A stretch of DNA of 64,000 bases. It comes from Corynebacterium guangdongense (GTDB taxonomy: Bacteria > Actinomycetota > Actinomycetes > Mycobacteriales > Mycobacteriaceae). A program made the translations under genes and the position numbers. The notes under the pieces are model-generated. The model was given only the letters and a program-made list of their open reading frames with translations, was not told where the DNA came from and ran no database searches. Location of the stretch: positions 2,170,001 to 2,234,000 of the forward strand of contig NZ_CP047654.1 of assembly GCF_030408915.1 (NCBI RefSeq), given 5' to 3'. Of this stretch, positions 41,410 to 50,556 are shown in pieces; positions within the stretch are counted from its first letter, which is position 1, and the number at the start of each line of letters is the position of its first letter.

Positions 41410-42630
41410 ATGACCAGCCCCACCGACATCGTCCTGTGCTCCCCGCTGCGCACCCCCGTCGGCCGTTACGGCGGCGCCCTGACCGCCGTCCCGGTTCAGG
41501 ATCTGGCCAGCACCGTGGTCAAGGCCCTCATCGAGCGCACCGGCCTGAACCCGACCGACGTCGATGACCTCATCCTCGGCCAGGCGTCCCCGAACGGCGC
41601 CGCCCCGGCCCTGGGTCGCGTCGTCGCCCTCGACGCCGGCCTCGGCGAGAGCGTCCCGGGCATGCAGCTCGACCGTCGCTGCGGTTCCGGCCTGCAGGCC
41701 ATCGCCACCGCCGCCGCCCACATCTCCTCGGGCGCGGCCGATCTCATCATCGCCGGTGGCGCCGAAGCCATGTCGCGCACCGAATACACCGTCGACGCCG
41801 ACGTCCGCTGGGGCAAGAAGGGCGGCAACATGGTCTTCCGCGACCGTCTCGCCGAGGCCCGCGAGACCGCCGGCGGCAAGAACCATCCGATCCCTGGCGG
41901 CATGATCGAGACCGCGGAGAACCTGCGCCGCGACTACTCCATCGAGCGCGAGGCCCAGGACCAGATGGCCTACGAGTCCCACATGCGCGCCGTCGCCGCC
42001 CAGGAGAAGGGCCTTTTCGACGCCGAGATCGTCCCGGTCGTCGTGCCGAACCGCAAGGGCGACGTCATCGTCGACAAGGACGAGCATCCGCGTGCGGACA
42101 CCACCGTCGAGAAGCTCTCGACCCTGCGTCCGATCATGGGCCGCCAGGACGACGAGGCCACCGTCACCGCCGGCAACGCCTCCGGCCAGAACGACGGCGC
42201 CGCAGCATGCATCGTCACCACCCGCGCCCGCGCGGAGGAGCTGGGCCTGACCCCGGCGGTCACCCTGCGGGGCTGGGCGGTCGCCGGCGTCGCCCCGGAG
42301 CGCATGGGCATCGGGCCGGTCAAGGCCACCGAGAAGCTGTTCAAGCGCCTGGATCTGACCTTCGACGACATCGACCTCATCGAGCTCAACGAGGCCTTCG
42401 CCGCCCAGGCCCTGGCCTGCCTCAAGGAGTGGGGCATCTCCGCCGACGACGAGCGGCTCAACCCTGTGGGCTCGGGTATTTCCATGGGCCACCCGGTCGG
42501 CGCCACCGGCGCACGTATGGTGGTCACCGCAGCCCACGAGCTCGCCCGTACCGACAAGAACCGCGCACTGGTCACCATGTGCATCGGCGGCGGCCAGGGC
42601 CTGGCCGCCGTGATCGAGAAGGAGAACTAG
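41410..42630 (+). CDS. pcaF: Beta-ketoadipyl-CoA thiolase
   Basis: Cleaves beta-ketoadipyl-CoA with CoA into succinyl-CoA and acetyl-CoA. It has 406 residues. Catalytic residues are Cys91 in LDRRCGSGLQA, His361 in GHPVGATGAR and Cys391 in MCIGGGQG. Sequence alone cannot exclude a general acetyl-CoA acetyltransferase, but the position in pcaRFD makes PcaF much more likely. The ribosome site is AAAGGA. Confidence 0.93.
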   Translation: MTSPTDIVLCSPLRTPVGRYGGALTAVPVQDLASTVVKALIERTGLNPTDVDDLILGQASPNGAAPALGRVVALDAGLGESVPGMQLDRRCGSGLQAIATAAAHISSGAADLIIAGGAEAMSRTEYTVDADVRWGKKGGNMVFRDRLAEARETAGGKNHPIPGGMIETAENLRRDYSIEREAQDQMAYESHMRAVAAQEKGLFDAEIVPVVVPNRKGDVIVDKDEHPRADTTVEKLSTLRPIMGRQDDEATVTAGNASGQNDGAAACIVTTRARAEELGLTPAVTLRGWAVAGVAPERMGIGPVKATEKLFKRLDLTFDDIDLIELNEAFAAQALACLKEWGISADDERLNPVGSGISMGHPVGATGARMVVTAAHELARTDKNRALVTMCIGGGQGLAAVIEKEN

Positions 42631-42632
42631 AG

Positions 42633-43403
42633 ATGATTCTGCACCACGTCGAATACCCGTCCCGCGGGGAGGACACCGGCGTCCCGGTCGTCTTCCTCGG
42701 CTCCATCGCCTCCACGACGAACATGTGGCTGCCGCAGCTCGACGCCCTGTCCGCGAACCACCGGGTGATCGCCCTCGACCACCCGGGCCACGGCCGCTCC
42801 GGCAAGCCGGATCTGCCGGCCGGCGAGGCCACGGTCTCCGACCTGGCGGACAACGTCCTCAAGACGCTGACCCACCTGGGCGTCCAGGAGTTCGCCGTCG
42901 TCGGCCTGTCGATGGGCGGCGCCATCGCCCAGTACCTGGCGGCGACCAGCTCCCGCGTGACCCGGGCCGCGTTCCTGTGCACGGCCACCGCCTTCGGCGG
43001 CAAGGAGAAGTGGGCCGAGCGCGCCCAGCTCACCCGGGCCAAGGGCACCGAGGCGATGGCCGACGCCGTCGTCAGCCTGTGGCTGTCCGAGGACTACGCC
43101 ACCACACACCCGGCCACCCGCGACTGGTACCGCTCCATGATCCGCCGCACCAGCGGCGAGGGCTACGCCCACGGCGCCGACGCGCTGGGCTGCTGGGACT
43201 TCGCCTCCCGCCTGCACCGCATCACCTGCCCGGTGCTGACGCTGGCCGGGGCCGACGACAAGTCCACTCCCCCGGAGGTCGTCCACGCCATCGCCGAGAA
43301 GGTCTCCGGCCCGGCCACGACGGTCACCGTTCCGGGCGGCCACGTGCCGACCCTCGAGTCCGCTGACGCGGTCAACGAGGCGCTCGCCGAGTTCCTGGCG
43401 TAG
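42633..43403 (+). CDS. pcaD: 3-oxoadipate enol-lactonase
   Basis: Alpha/beta-hydrolase of 256 residues that opens beta-ketoadipate enol-lactone. The nucleophile Ser93 is in GLSMGGAIAQYLA, the acid in LAGADDKSTPPEV and the His in VPGGHVPTLES. ATG 42633 lies 2 bases after the pcaF stop, with AAGGAGAA just upstream. It is separate from pcaC (59953-60348), whereas some actinomycetes fuse the two into PcaL. Confidence 0.93.
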   Translation: MILHHVEYPSRGEDTGVPVVFLGSIASTTNMWLPQLDALSANHRVIALDHPGHGRSGKPDLPAGEATVSDLADNVLKTLTHLGVQEFAVVGLSMGGAIAQYLAATSSRVTRAAFLCTATAFGGKEKWAERAQLTRAKGTEAMADAVVSLWLSEDYATTHPATRDWYRSMIRRTSGEGYAHGADALGCWDFASRLHRITCPVLTLAGADDKSTPPEVVHAIAEKVSGPATTVTVPGGHVPTLESADAVNEALAEFLA

Positions 43404-43411
43404 ACGCACCA

Positions 43412-43451
43412 CGCCTCCGGCCCGCACAGCTGTGCGGGCCGGAGGCGTTTT
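43412..43451 (+). terminator. Terminator of pcaRFD
   Basis: A perfect 36-base palindrome (CGCCTCCGGCCCGCACAG and its complement, centre between 43429 and 43430) is followed by TTTT. It begins 9 bases after the pcaD stop. Confidence 0.88.
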
Positions 43452-43466
43452 CCTGTCCGGCCGCAA

Positions 43467-43501
43467 CCCGCACGCCTGGACCGAAAGACCGGCCGTGCGG
43501 G
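43467..43501 (-). terminator. Possible terminator of the aldehyde dehydrogenase gene
   Basis: CCCGCACG pairs with CGTGCGGG around a partly paired middle. It lies 12 bases beyond the minus-strand stop at 43513. The T run is poor. Confidence 0.45.
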
Positions 43502-43512
43502 TGTCGTCCGGG

Positions 43513-44979
43513 CTAGAAGGGGAACTTGTTGAACCCGTCGGTCACGCTGACCCAGTGGTCGGTGGTGAACTCCTCGATGGCCCACTCGCCGTTAAAGCGG
43601 CCGACCCCGGAGTTCTTCTCCCCGCCGAACATGACGTGCGCCTCGTCGTTGACGGTGATGTCGTTGACGTGGGTCATGCCGGCCTCGACACGGCGGGCGA
43701 AACGCACGCCGCGGGTGAGGTCGCGGGTGAACACGGCCGAGGAAAGGCCGAACTCGGTGTCGTTGGCCAGTTCGAGGGCGTGCTCCTCGTCGTTGGCCCG
43801 GGCGATGCCCACGACGGGGCCGAAGATTTCCTCGCGGAAGAGCTCCATGTCCGGGGTGACGTCGGCGAAAACGTGCGGCGGGATGACGCGGCCCTCGATC
43901 GGGTTGGCGACGATCTCGCGGGCGCCCTCGGCGCGCGCCCTCTCGATCTTGGCGGACACGGATTCCAGCTGGCTGTCGTTGACGACGGGGCCGACGATGG
44001 TGGCGTCGTCAAGCTGGCTCCCGTAGGTGACCCCGCGCACCCGCTCGCCGTAGCGCTCGACGAACTCGTCGTAGACGTCGGTGTGGACGATGATGCGGTT
44101 GATGGACATGCAGATCTGGCCCTGGTGGAGGAACTTGCCCATGGTGGCCGCGCCGACGGCGAGGTCGAGGTCGGCGTCGTCGAGCACGACCATCGGGGCG
44201 TTGCCGCCGAGCTCCAGGGCGACCTGCTTGATGTGCTCGCCGCCCAGCGCCTTGGCGCCGATCTGCCTGCCGACGGGCGTGGAACCGGTGAAGGAGATGA
44301 GCGAGGGAACCTCGGATTCGACGAAGTGGTCGCCGATCTCGGAACCGGCGCCGACGACGACGCCGAGCACGCCGGACGGCAGGCCGGCCGCCTCAAAGAT
44401 GTGGGCCAGCAGCGTGCCTCCGGTGATCGGGGTGTCACTGGCGGGCTTGAGCACCACGGCGTTGCCGCAGGCCAGCGCGGGCGCGACCGAGCGCATCGAC
44501 AGGGTGAAGGGGAAGTTCCAGGGGCTGATGACGCCCACGACGCCGCGCGGCTCACGGAAGACGAAGTTCGTCTTGCCCGGGGTGTTGGAGGGGTGGATGC
44601 CGCCGTGGATTCGGGTCGGGAAAGTGGCCGCCTCCTTCAGCGAGCCCAGCACCAGGCCGACCTCGACGTTGGCCTTGATCCCCGAGGAGCCGGACTCCGC
44701 GCGGATCAGCGCGACGATGGCGTCACGGTTCTCGGTGATGAACTGCGCGGCCTGCTCCATCACCTCGGAGCGCTTCCGCGGGGGCAGCGCCGCCCACTCG
44801 ACCTGGGCCTTCGCCGCGGCCGCGTAGGCGTCGTCGACGTCCTCCTTGGACGCCTGGCGGATGGTGACGATGTCGGCGTCGTCGAAGGGGTTGCGGTCGG
44901 TGGCGACACGCTCGGAGCGCCCCTCCCGCCATCCCTCGATGAAGATCTTGTCGGACACCAGATGGGAGTAGTCGGTCAT
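43513..44979 (-). CDS. vdh: Aromatic aldehyde dehydrogenase (vanillin/benzaldehyde type)
   Basis: NAD(P)-dependent dehydrogenase of 488 residues that should oxidise vanillin, 4-hydroxybenzaldehyde or protocatechualdehyde to the acids. Motifs are [18 protein letters not shown] (cofactor), LELGGNAP (catalytic Glu) and [10 protein letters not shown] (catalytic Cys290). It is very like the C. glutamicum vanillin dehydrogenase by my reading of conserved segments. It lies between pcaD and pcaO on the opposite strand, where C. glutamicum has no such gene as I recall. ATG 44979 has AAAGGGT upstream. It may act on 4-hydroxybenzaldehyde from the cre pathway. Confidence 0.87.
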   Translation of the reverse strand: MTDYSHLVSDKIFIEGWREGRSERVATDRNPFDDADIVTIRQASKEDVDDAYAAAAKAQVEWAALPPRKRSEVMEQAAQFITENRDAIVALIRAESGSSGIKANVEVGLVLGSLKEAATFPTRIHGGIHPSNTPGKTNFVFREPRGVVGVISPWNFPFTLSMRSVAPALACGNAVVLKPASDTPITGGTLLAHIFEAAGLPSGVLGVVVGAGSEIGDHFVESEVPSLISFTGSTPVGRQIGAKALGGEHIKQVALELGGNAPMVVLDDADLDLAVGAATMGKFLHQGQICMSINRIIVHTDVYDEFVERYGERVRGVTYGSQLDDATIVGPVVNDSQLESVSAKIERARAEGAREIVANPIEGRVIPPHVFADVTPDMELFREEIFGPVVGIARANDEEHALELANDTEFGLSSAVFTRDLTRGVRFARRVEAGMTHVNDITVNDEAHVMFGGEKNSGVGRFNGEWAIEEFTTDHWVSVTDGFNKFPF

Positions 44980-45087
44980 GGCCGGGACCCTTTCAGATTG
45001 TGACGTAGACGAGCCCCATCTTGCCCACGAGATAACCCCCACACAACGGCCGCCCGCCCGGTCACCCCCGCTGCTAGGTTCACTAGC

Positions 45088-47121
45088 ATGCGCCACCGCC
45101 TCATCAGCCGGATCACCCACAGCATCACGGCCCGCGAACCCGGGGAGGGGCACCTGGTCCTCATCCTCGCGGACACCGCCGCCGACCCGGCCGCATTCCT
45201 CAGCGAACTCAGCCATTCCCTCTCCTCAGAGAAGGTCCACCGGATCAGCTTCCTCGCCGCCAACCGGGAACAGCCCGGTTCCCTGAGCACGCTTCTCGAC
45301 GCCTCCCCCGACTCCCGCCGCAGTGACGTCCTGCTCATCGACGACCTGCACTTCGCCGACGAGGAGTCGGTGCGCGTCCTGCTCACCGCCGTCACCCAGG
45401 GGCCGCGGCCGCGCAAGACAGTCGTGGCGACCATCGCCCACGATCCCGGCATCAGCGCGGCCACACTCATCCACCTGCCGCCGATGACCCTGGCCGAGAC
45501 GGCCGCGTACGTGCGCGACCACCACGGTTTCTCCCTGCCGGCGGCCACCGCCGAGTCCGTCCACCGCGCGTCCTCGGGCTCCCGGCGCGGGGTCGACGCC
45601 CTCATCGCCCAGCGGCCCACGGACCAGTGGCTCAGCGACACCGCCCCCACCGGGGACTCCCTGCGCGTCGCCGCCGAGCACGCCGCCGCCGGCCGTTTCG
45701 ACGCCGCGTCCGTCTACCTGGCGGACGCGCCCGCCCCCGGGGAGGCGCCCGGGGTGCGTGAGGCCTTGTCGACCTACCTGGCCCTCTACGCCGGCAACCG
45801 GCGACAGGCCCTCGACTATGTCCGGGAGACGGCCCAGCGTGAGTCCACCGCCGCGCTCCTGGTGCGCAGCGCCATGATCCACCTCGCCGACTGGCGGCTG
45901 GAGGAGGCGGCGACGCTGGCCGGGCGGGCCCGGGGGCTGGCCGTACCCGGTGCCGCCGACGCCGACGAGGCGCTCGTCCTCTCCGAGTTCGCCCGGACCG
46001 CGCTCGGCGCCCACCAGGGGCGGCCGTTCCCGGATCTGGACACGGCCACCCCGGTGGGCGCCCAGCGCCACCGCCTCTTTCGGGGCTGGACGGCGCTGGC
46101 GCAGGACGATCCGCTACGCGCCCGGGAGGATCTGCGCATCCTCTCCACGGACACCCCGGTGCTGCGGCTGTGGCAGGACGCGTGGTTGGCCCGCACCCTC
46201 TACGTTCTCGGTGACCTGGCCGGCGCCGCCGAGGCGGTCGAGCGGGGCCTGTCTTCCGCCGAGGTTCGCGGCGTCGAGCTGCTCACCCCGCTGCTGCTGT
46301 GGACCGGGGCGCAGACGGCGTCGATGCGCGGCGACGACGCGCTGACCCGCTACTACCTGGCCCGTGCCGTCCTGCCCGACGACTCTTTCCTCCTGCAGAC
46401 CCTGCCCGCGGCCATGGGCCGGATGATCGTGACGGCCTCGACCACCGACCAGTCGCTGGCGCTGCGCGCCGGCGACCATCTCAGCTCCGTCGCCTCCTCG
46501 GCGAACATCGGCCAGCCCGGCTACTGGGTGTGGGAGGACATCTACGCGCAGACGCTGCTGCGGGCCGGGCGCATCGAGGAAGCCGACGAGGTCATCGGCG
46601 TGGCCGAGGTTGCCCAGCGGGGCGCGGGCCTGGCCTCGGTCCACGCCCGCACGGCGATGGTGCGCGCCGGCATCCAGCTGCAGCGCGGCGACAAGACCCG
46701 GGGGTTCCGCACCTTCGAGGACGCCATCGACTCGCTGCGTGACCTGTCCATGCCGACGTACCTGGCCCGCGTGCTCTTCCAGTTCGGCCAGGCGCTGCGC
46801 CGCTACGGCCGGCGTTCGCAGGCGGACGAGATCTTCGCCTGGGCCGCAGAGACCTACCAGACCATCGGCGCCCCGGCCCGGGTGCGGGAGTGCCGGGCCG
46901 AGCGCCGGGTCAGCGGCGTCGGCGGGCATGCCCTGACCCGCACCGGGCTGACCCCGCAGGAGGAGCAGATCGTGCGCCTGGTCGTCGACGGCGCGACCAA
47001 CCGGACCATCGCCACCGAGCTGACGCTGTCGACCAAGACCGTCGAGTACCACCTGACCAGCGTGTACCGGAAGCTCGGGGTGCAGGGACGGCAGGAACTC
47101 AAAGCAAGGATCGGGGGCTAG
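45088..47121 (+). CDS. pcaO: LuxR-type large regulator, PcaO
   Basis: A protein of 677 residues with a C-terminal LuxR helix-turn-helix ([37 protein letters not shown], seen in pieces around residues 615-665). The middle is a helical, TPR-like repeat region. The N-terminus has an NTPase-like start, but the normal Walker A loop is missing ([13 protein letters not shown] in its place); a Walker B-like [11 protein letters not shown] is kept near residue 85. C. glutamicum PcaO activates pcaHG and, as I recall, also has an atypical nucleotide-binding motif. Here it is adjacent to an IclR gene and to the cre operon rather than pcaC. Confidence 0.82.
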   Translation: MRHRLISRITHSITAREPGEGHLVLILADTAADPAAFLSELSHSLSSEKVHRISFLAANREQPGSLSTLLDASPDSRRSDVLLIDDLHFADEESVRVLLTAVTQGPRPRKTVVATIAHDPGISAATLIHLPPMTLAETAAYVRDHHGFSLPAATAESVHRASSGSRRGVDALIAQRPTDQWLSDTAPTGDSLRVAAEHAAAGRFDAASVYLADAPAPGEAPGVREALSTYLALYAGNRRQALDYVRETAQRESTAALLVRSAMIHLADWRLEEAATLAGRARGLAVPGAADADEALVLSEFARTALGAHQGRPFPDLDTATPVGAQRHRLFRGWTALAQDDPLRAREDLRILSTDTPVLRLWQDAWLARTLYVLGDLAGAAEAVERGLSSAEVRGVELLTPLLLWTGAQTASMRGDDALTRYYLARAVLPDDSFLLQTLPAAMGRMIVTASTTDQSLALRAGDHLSSVASSANIGQPGYWVWEDIYAQTLLRAGRIEEADEVIGVAEVAQRGAGLASVHARTAMVRAGIQLQRGDKTRGFRTFEDAIDSLRDLSMPTYLARVLFQFGQALRRYGRRSQADEIFAWAAETYQTIGAPARVRECRAERRVSGVGGHALTRTGLTPQEEQIVRLVVDGATNRTIATELTLSTKTVEYHLTSVYRKLGVQGRQELKARIGG

Positions 47122-47123
47122 GG

Positions 47124-47960
47124 GTGGCGGGCAACAACCGGACCCCGGGGCGCTCGGTGATCAGCAAGGTCTCCGCGGTGCTGCGCAGCTTCGAACTGGC
47201 GAAGCACCCGCAGACCCTGGGCGGCATAGCCGAGTCCGCCGATCTCCCGCTCAGCTCGGCGCACCGCATCGTCTCCGAACTGGTCGACGAGGAGATCCTG
47301 TCCAAGATGAGCGACGGGCGCTACACCATCAACCTGCGCCTGTGGAGCCTGAGCCAGTCGGTGGGCCAGCAGATCAGGACCGCGGCGCACCCCTTCGTGC
47401 AGGACCTCTACTCGCTGACCGGGCACACCTCCCACCTGGCGGTGCGCTACGGGCGCGACAGCCTCTACGTCATCCGCCTCTACGGTTCCCAGCGCGTCCC
47501 GCGCACCTCCTGGGCCGGCAGCCGGCAGCCGCTGCACTCCACCGCCGTGGGCAAGGTGCTGCTGGCCTACTCCAGCACGTGGATGTGGGACGCCTACATC
47601 GACGGCGGCATGGAGGCCTTCACGCCGCTGACCATCCAGCGGCCCGAGCGGCTGAAGGAGGAGCTGCGTGCGGTGCGCGCCCACGGCTGGGCCACCACGC
47701 ACCAGGAGCAGCGGCTGGGCACCTCCTCGATCGCGGTGCCGGTCTTCCACCAGGGCGACATCGGGGCGGCGATCGGCGTGGTGGCGCCGGCGGACGCGTA
47801 CAGGGAGCTCCGGCGCCACGTGCCCGCCATGCAGCAGCTGGCGCTCAAGATCGAGGCGGCGACGAACCACATTCCTCTGGAAACGCTCATTTCCTTCTAT
47901 CCGGACGGCCCGGAGGACCCGGATCACGAGCACAACGGCAGCTCAGAGTACCCCTACTAA
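47124..47960 (+). CDS. IclR family regulator, probably controlling the cre operon
   Basis: A protein of 278 residues. The winged helix is SKVSAVLRSFELAKHPQTL, then GIAESADLPLSSAHRIVSEL; the effector domain has TSHLAVRYGRDSLYVIRLYG and SRQPLHSTAVGKVLLAY. The start is a GTG 2 bases after the pcaO stop, so it is translated with pcaO. A 19-base palindrome follows its stop and precedes the P450 gene, which suggests that it binds there. By position it matches creR of the C. glutamicum 4-cresol cluster, but I am not certain that creR is IclR-type, so no symbol is given. Confidence 0.88.
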   Translation: MAGNNRTPGRSVISKVSAVLRSFELAKHPQTLGGIAESADLPLSSAHRIVSELVDEEILSKMSDGRYTINLRLWSLSQSVGQQIRTAAHPFVQDLYSLTGHTSHLAVRYGRDSLYVIRLYGSQRVPRTSWAGSRQPLHSTAVGKVLLAYSSTWMWDAYIDGGMEAFTPLTIQRPERLKEELRAVRAHGWATTHQEQRLGTSSIAVPVFHQGDIGAAIGVVAPADAYRELRRHVPAMQQLALKIEAATNHIPLETLISFYPDGPEDPDHEHNGSSEYPY

Positions 47961-47963
47961 TCC

Positions 47964-47982
47964 ACTTCCACTGAGTGGAAGT
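47964..47982. promoter_or_regulatory. Palindromic operator candidate upstream of the cre operon
   Basis: ACTTCCACT-G-AGTGGAAGT is a perfect 9-bp inverted repeat with a one-base centre. It lies 4 bases after the IclR gene and 137 bases before the P450 start. IclR-family operators often have this size and a TGGAA core. Confidence 0.6.
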
Positions 47983-48118
47983 TACGGGTCGCCTTTGGGC
48001 CGTCCGGCACGCACCATGTACCCCAGGTCACACAGTGACAGGCATCACCCGCACGAGCATCGATGGTCCCGGTCTCGCCCGGCCACAGGCTCACAGCAAC
48101 CTGGAGGAGCACCACCCC

Positions 48119-49426
48119 ATGAGCGCCACGACCCAGACCCAGACTGACAGCACCACCCAGCAGACCACCGGCGGCTGCCCCTTCGGCCACGGCGCCGAGG
48201 CCGCCACCGACCACCACGGCTATGAGCCGTTCAACCAGAAGAACCCCTTCCCGGCCTACGCCGAGCTCCGCAAGGAGGAGCCGGTCATGTTCGACGAGCG
48301 CATCGGCTACTGGGTCGTCTCCCGCTACGACGACATCAAGGAGGTCTTCGGCGACTGGGAGACCTTCTCCTCCGAGAACGCCCAGGCGCCGGTCCGGGAG
48401 CGCGGGCCGCAGGCCACCAAGATCATGAAGGACGGCGGCTTCACCGCCTACTCCGGCCTCTCCGCCCGCGTTCCCCCGGAGCACACCCGCATCCGCGAGA
48501 TCGCCCAGAAGGCCTTCACCCCGCGCCGCTACAAGGCGCTGGAGCCGGACATCCGCGCCGGCGTCGTCGAGCGGCTGGAAACCATGCTCGCCCGCCGGGA
48601 GCGCACCGGCGACATCTTCACGGACCTGGCCTACGACATCCCCACCATCACCATCCTCACGCTGATGGGCGCCGACACCGCCAAGATCGACACCTTCAAG
48701 CAGTGGAGCGACTCCCGCGCCGCGATGACCTGGGGGGATCTCTCCGACGAGGAGCAGATCCCGCACGCCCACAACCTGGTCGCCTACTGGCAGGAATGCC
48801 AGCGCCTGGTCGCCGACGCCAAGGCCAACGGCGGGGACAACCTCACCGCCGACCTGGTCCGCTTCCAGGCCGAGGGCGGCGAGATCTCCGACCACGAGAT
48901 CGCCTCCCTGCTCTACTCCCTGCTCTTCGCCGGCCACGAGACCACCACGACCCTGATCTCCAACACCTTCCGCGTCCTGCTGGCGCACCGGGATCAGTGG
49001 CAGGCCATCGTCGAGGACCCGAAGAAGATCCCCGCCGCCGTCGACGAGACGCTGCGCTACTCCGGCTCCATCGTCGGCTGGCGTCGCAAAGCGCTCAAGG
49101 ACACCACCGTCGGCGGCGTGGAGATCAAGGCCGGCGACGGACTGCTCCTGCTCATGGGCTCCGCCAACCGCGACGAGGACCGCTTCGACGACGGCGAGTC
49201 CTTCGACATCACCCGCACCAACGCCCGCGAGCACCTCTCCTTCGGCTACGGCATCCACTACTGCCTCGGCAACATGCTCGCCAAGCTGCAGGCCAAGATC
49301 TGCCTCGAGGAGGCCGTGAAGCTGGCCCCGAGCCTGCGGCTGCGCGGCGACGGCCACGACATCGACTTCCGCGAGAACCTCTCTTTCCGCGTCCCCACCT
49401 CCGTCCCGGTCACCTGGGACAACTAG
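48119..49426 (+). CDS. creJ: Cytochrome P450, CreJ type, for phosphorylated cresol
   Basis: Heme monooxygenase of 435 residues. The I-helix motif is AGHETTTT (residues 271-278), the ExxR is in DETLRYSG, and the heme loop is FGYGIHYCLGNMLA with Cys382 as iron ligand. In C. glutamicum CreJ, with CreE and CreF, oxidises the methyl group of 4-cresyl phosphate to alcohol, aldehyde and acid. Here the same three genes are in one operon. The ATG at 48119 follows GGAGGAGCACC; a longer in-frame start at 47975 overlaps the palindrome and is unlikely. It is the first gene of the operon. Confidence 0.88.
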   Translation: MSATTQTQTDSTTQQTTGGCPFGHGAEAATDHHGYEPFNQKNPFPAYAELRKEEPVMFDERIGYWVVSRYDDIKEVFGDWETFSSENAQAPVRERGPQATKIMKDGGFTAYSGLSARVPPEHTRIREIAQKAFTPRRYKALEPDIRAGVVERLETMLARRERTGDIFTDLAYDIPTITILTLMGADTAKIDTFKQWSDSRAAMTWGDLSDEEQIPHAHNLVAYWQECQRLVADAKANGGDNLTADLVRFQAEGGEISDHEIASLLYSLLFAGHETTTTLISNTFRVLLAHRDQWQAIVEDPKKIPAAVDETLRYSGSIVGWRRKALKDTTVGGVEIKAGDGLLLLMGSANRDEDRFDDGESFDITRTNAREHLSFGYGIHYCLGNMLAKLQAKICLEEAVKLAPSLRLRGDGHDIDFRENLSFRVPTSVPVTWDN

Positions 49427-49438
49427 AAGGAGCGAACA

Positions 49439-50527
49439 ATGACTGAGCACAACCCGTACATCCAGACCTTCGACGACCCGCGCGAGCCGCTGCTCGAGGA
49501 CCTCGGCGGCAAGGGCGCGTCCCTGGTCTCGATGACCGCCGCCGGCATGCCGGTCCCCCCGGGCTTCGTGGTCACCACGAAGAACTACCTCGACTTCATC
49601 GAGGGCTCCGGCATCAGCGCCAAGATCGACGAGCACCTGGCCACCATCGACCCGGACGACGTCGCCGCCATCGACGTGCTGGCCGGCAAGATCCGCGACG
49701 CGCTGCTCAACCGCCCGATCGCCGAGACCCAGCGCATCGTGCTCAAGGAGGCCTACGAGGACCTCATGGCCCGCTGCGGCGGCGGGGACGTCCCCGTGGC
49801 CGTGCGCTCCTCCGCCACCGCCGAGGACCTGCCGGAGGCCTCCTTCGCCGGCCAGCAGGACACCTACCTCTGGGTCACCGGCTACGAGGACGTCCGCGAG
49901 CACATCCGCATGTGCTGGGCCTCGTTGTTCACCACCCGCGCCATCACCTACCGCCTGAAGAACAACATCCCCACCGACGGCCTCGGCATGGCCGTGGTGG
50001 TGCAGAAGATGGTCAACGCGCGCGTCGCCGGCGTGGCGATGACCCTGAACCCGAACAACGGCGACCGCTCCAAGATCGCCGTGGACTCCTCCTGGGGCGT
50101 CGGCGAGATGGTCGTCTCCGGCGAGGTCACCCCGGATCACATCCTCCTGGACAAGATCACCCTGCAGGTCGTCACCGAGCACCTCGGGGACAAGCACGCC
50201 GAACTCGTCCCTGACGCGGAGGCCGGCACGCTGGTCCAGCGCGAGGTCGAGCCGGAACGCGCGCAGCGACGCTCGCTCACCGACGCCGAGCTCGAGGCCG
50301 TCGCCCGGATGGCCAAGCGCGCCGAGAAGCACTACAAGAGCCCGCAGGACATCGAGTGGGCGCTCGACGCCGACCTGCCCGACGGCGAGAACCTCCTACT
50401 GCTGCAGTCGCGCCCGGAGACGGTCCACTCCAACCTCACCCAGGAACCCGAGAAGGCCACACCCGCCTCCCCCGCCGGCGGCGCCTTCGACCTCTCCTCC
50501 CTCACCTCCGCCTTCCTTCCCAGCTAG
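49439..50527 (+). CDS. creI: Nucleotide-binding half of 4-methylphenyl phosphate synthase
   Basis: A protein of 362 residues matching the N-terminal ATP-grasp part of PEP synthase. GGKGASLVSMTAAGMPVPPG starts near residue 23, and VRSSATAEDLPEASFAGQQD starts at 122; both are hallmark sequences. The C-terminus ends with ENLLLLQSRPETV, which marks the end of that domain. The phosphohistidine domain is absent and is supplied by the next gene. In C. glutamicum CreH and CreI together phosphorylate the hydroxyl of 4-cresol using ATP. Thauera phenylphosphate synthase is split in a similar way. It begins 12 bases after creJ. Confidence 0.87.
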   Translation: MTEHNPYIQTFDDPREPLLEDLGGKGASLVSMTAAGMPVPPGFVVTTKNYLDFIEGSGISAKIDEHLATIDPDDVAAIDVLAGKIRDALLNRPIAETQRIVLKEAYEDLMARCGGGDVPVAVRSSATAEDLPEASFAGQQDTYLWVTGYEDVREHIRMCWASLFTTRAITYRLKNNIPTDGLGMAVVVQKMVNARVAGVAMTLNPNNGDRSKIAVDSSWGVGEMVVSGEVTPDHILLDKITLQVVTEHLGDKHAELVPDAEAGTLVQREVEPERAQRRSLTDAELEAVARMAKRAEKHYKSPQDIEWALDADLPDGENLLLLQSRPETVHSNLTQEPEKATPASPAGGAFDLSSLTSAFLPS

Positions 50528-50556
50528 TCCCCTCCCCCTCCTCAAGGAGTCCCCTC

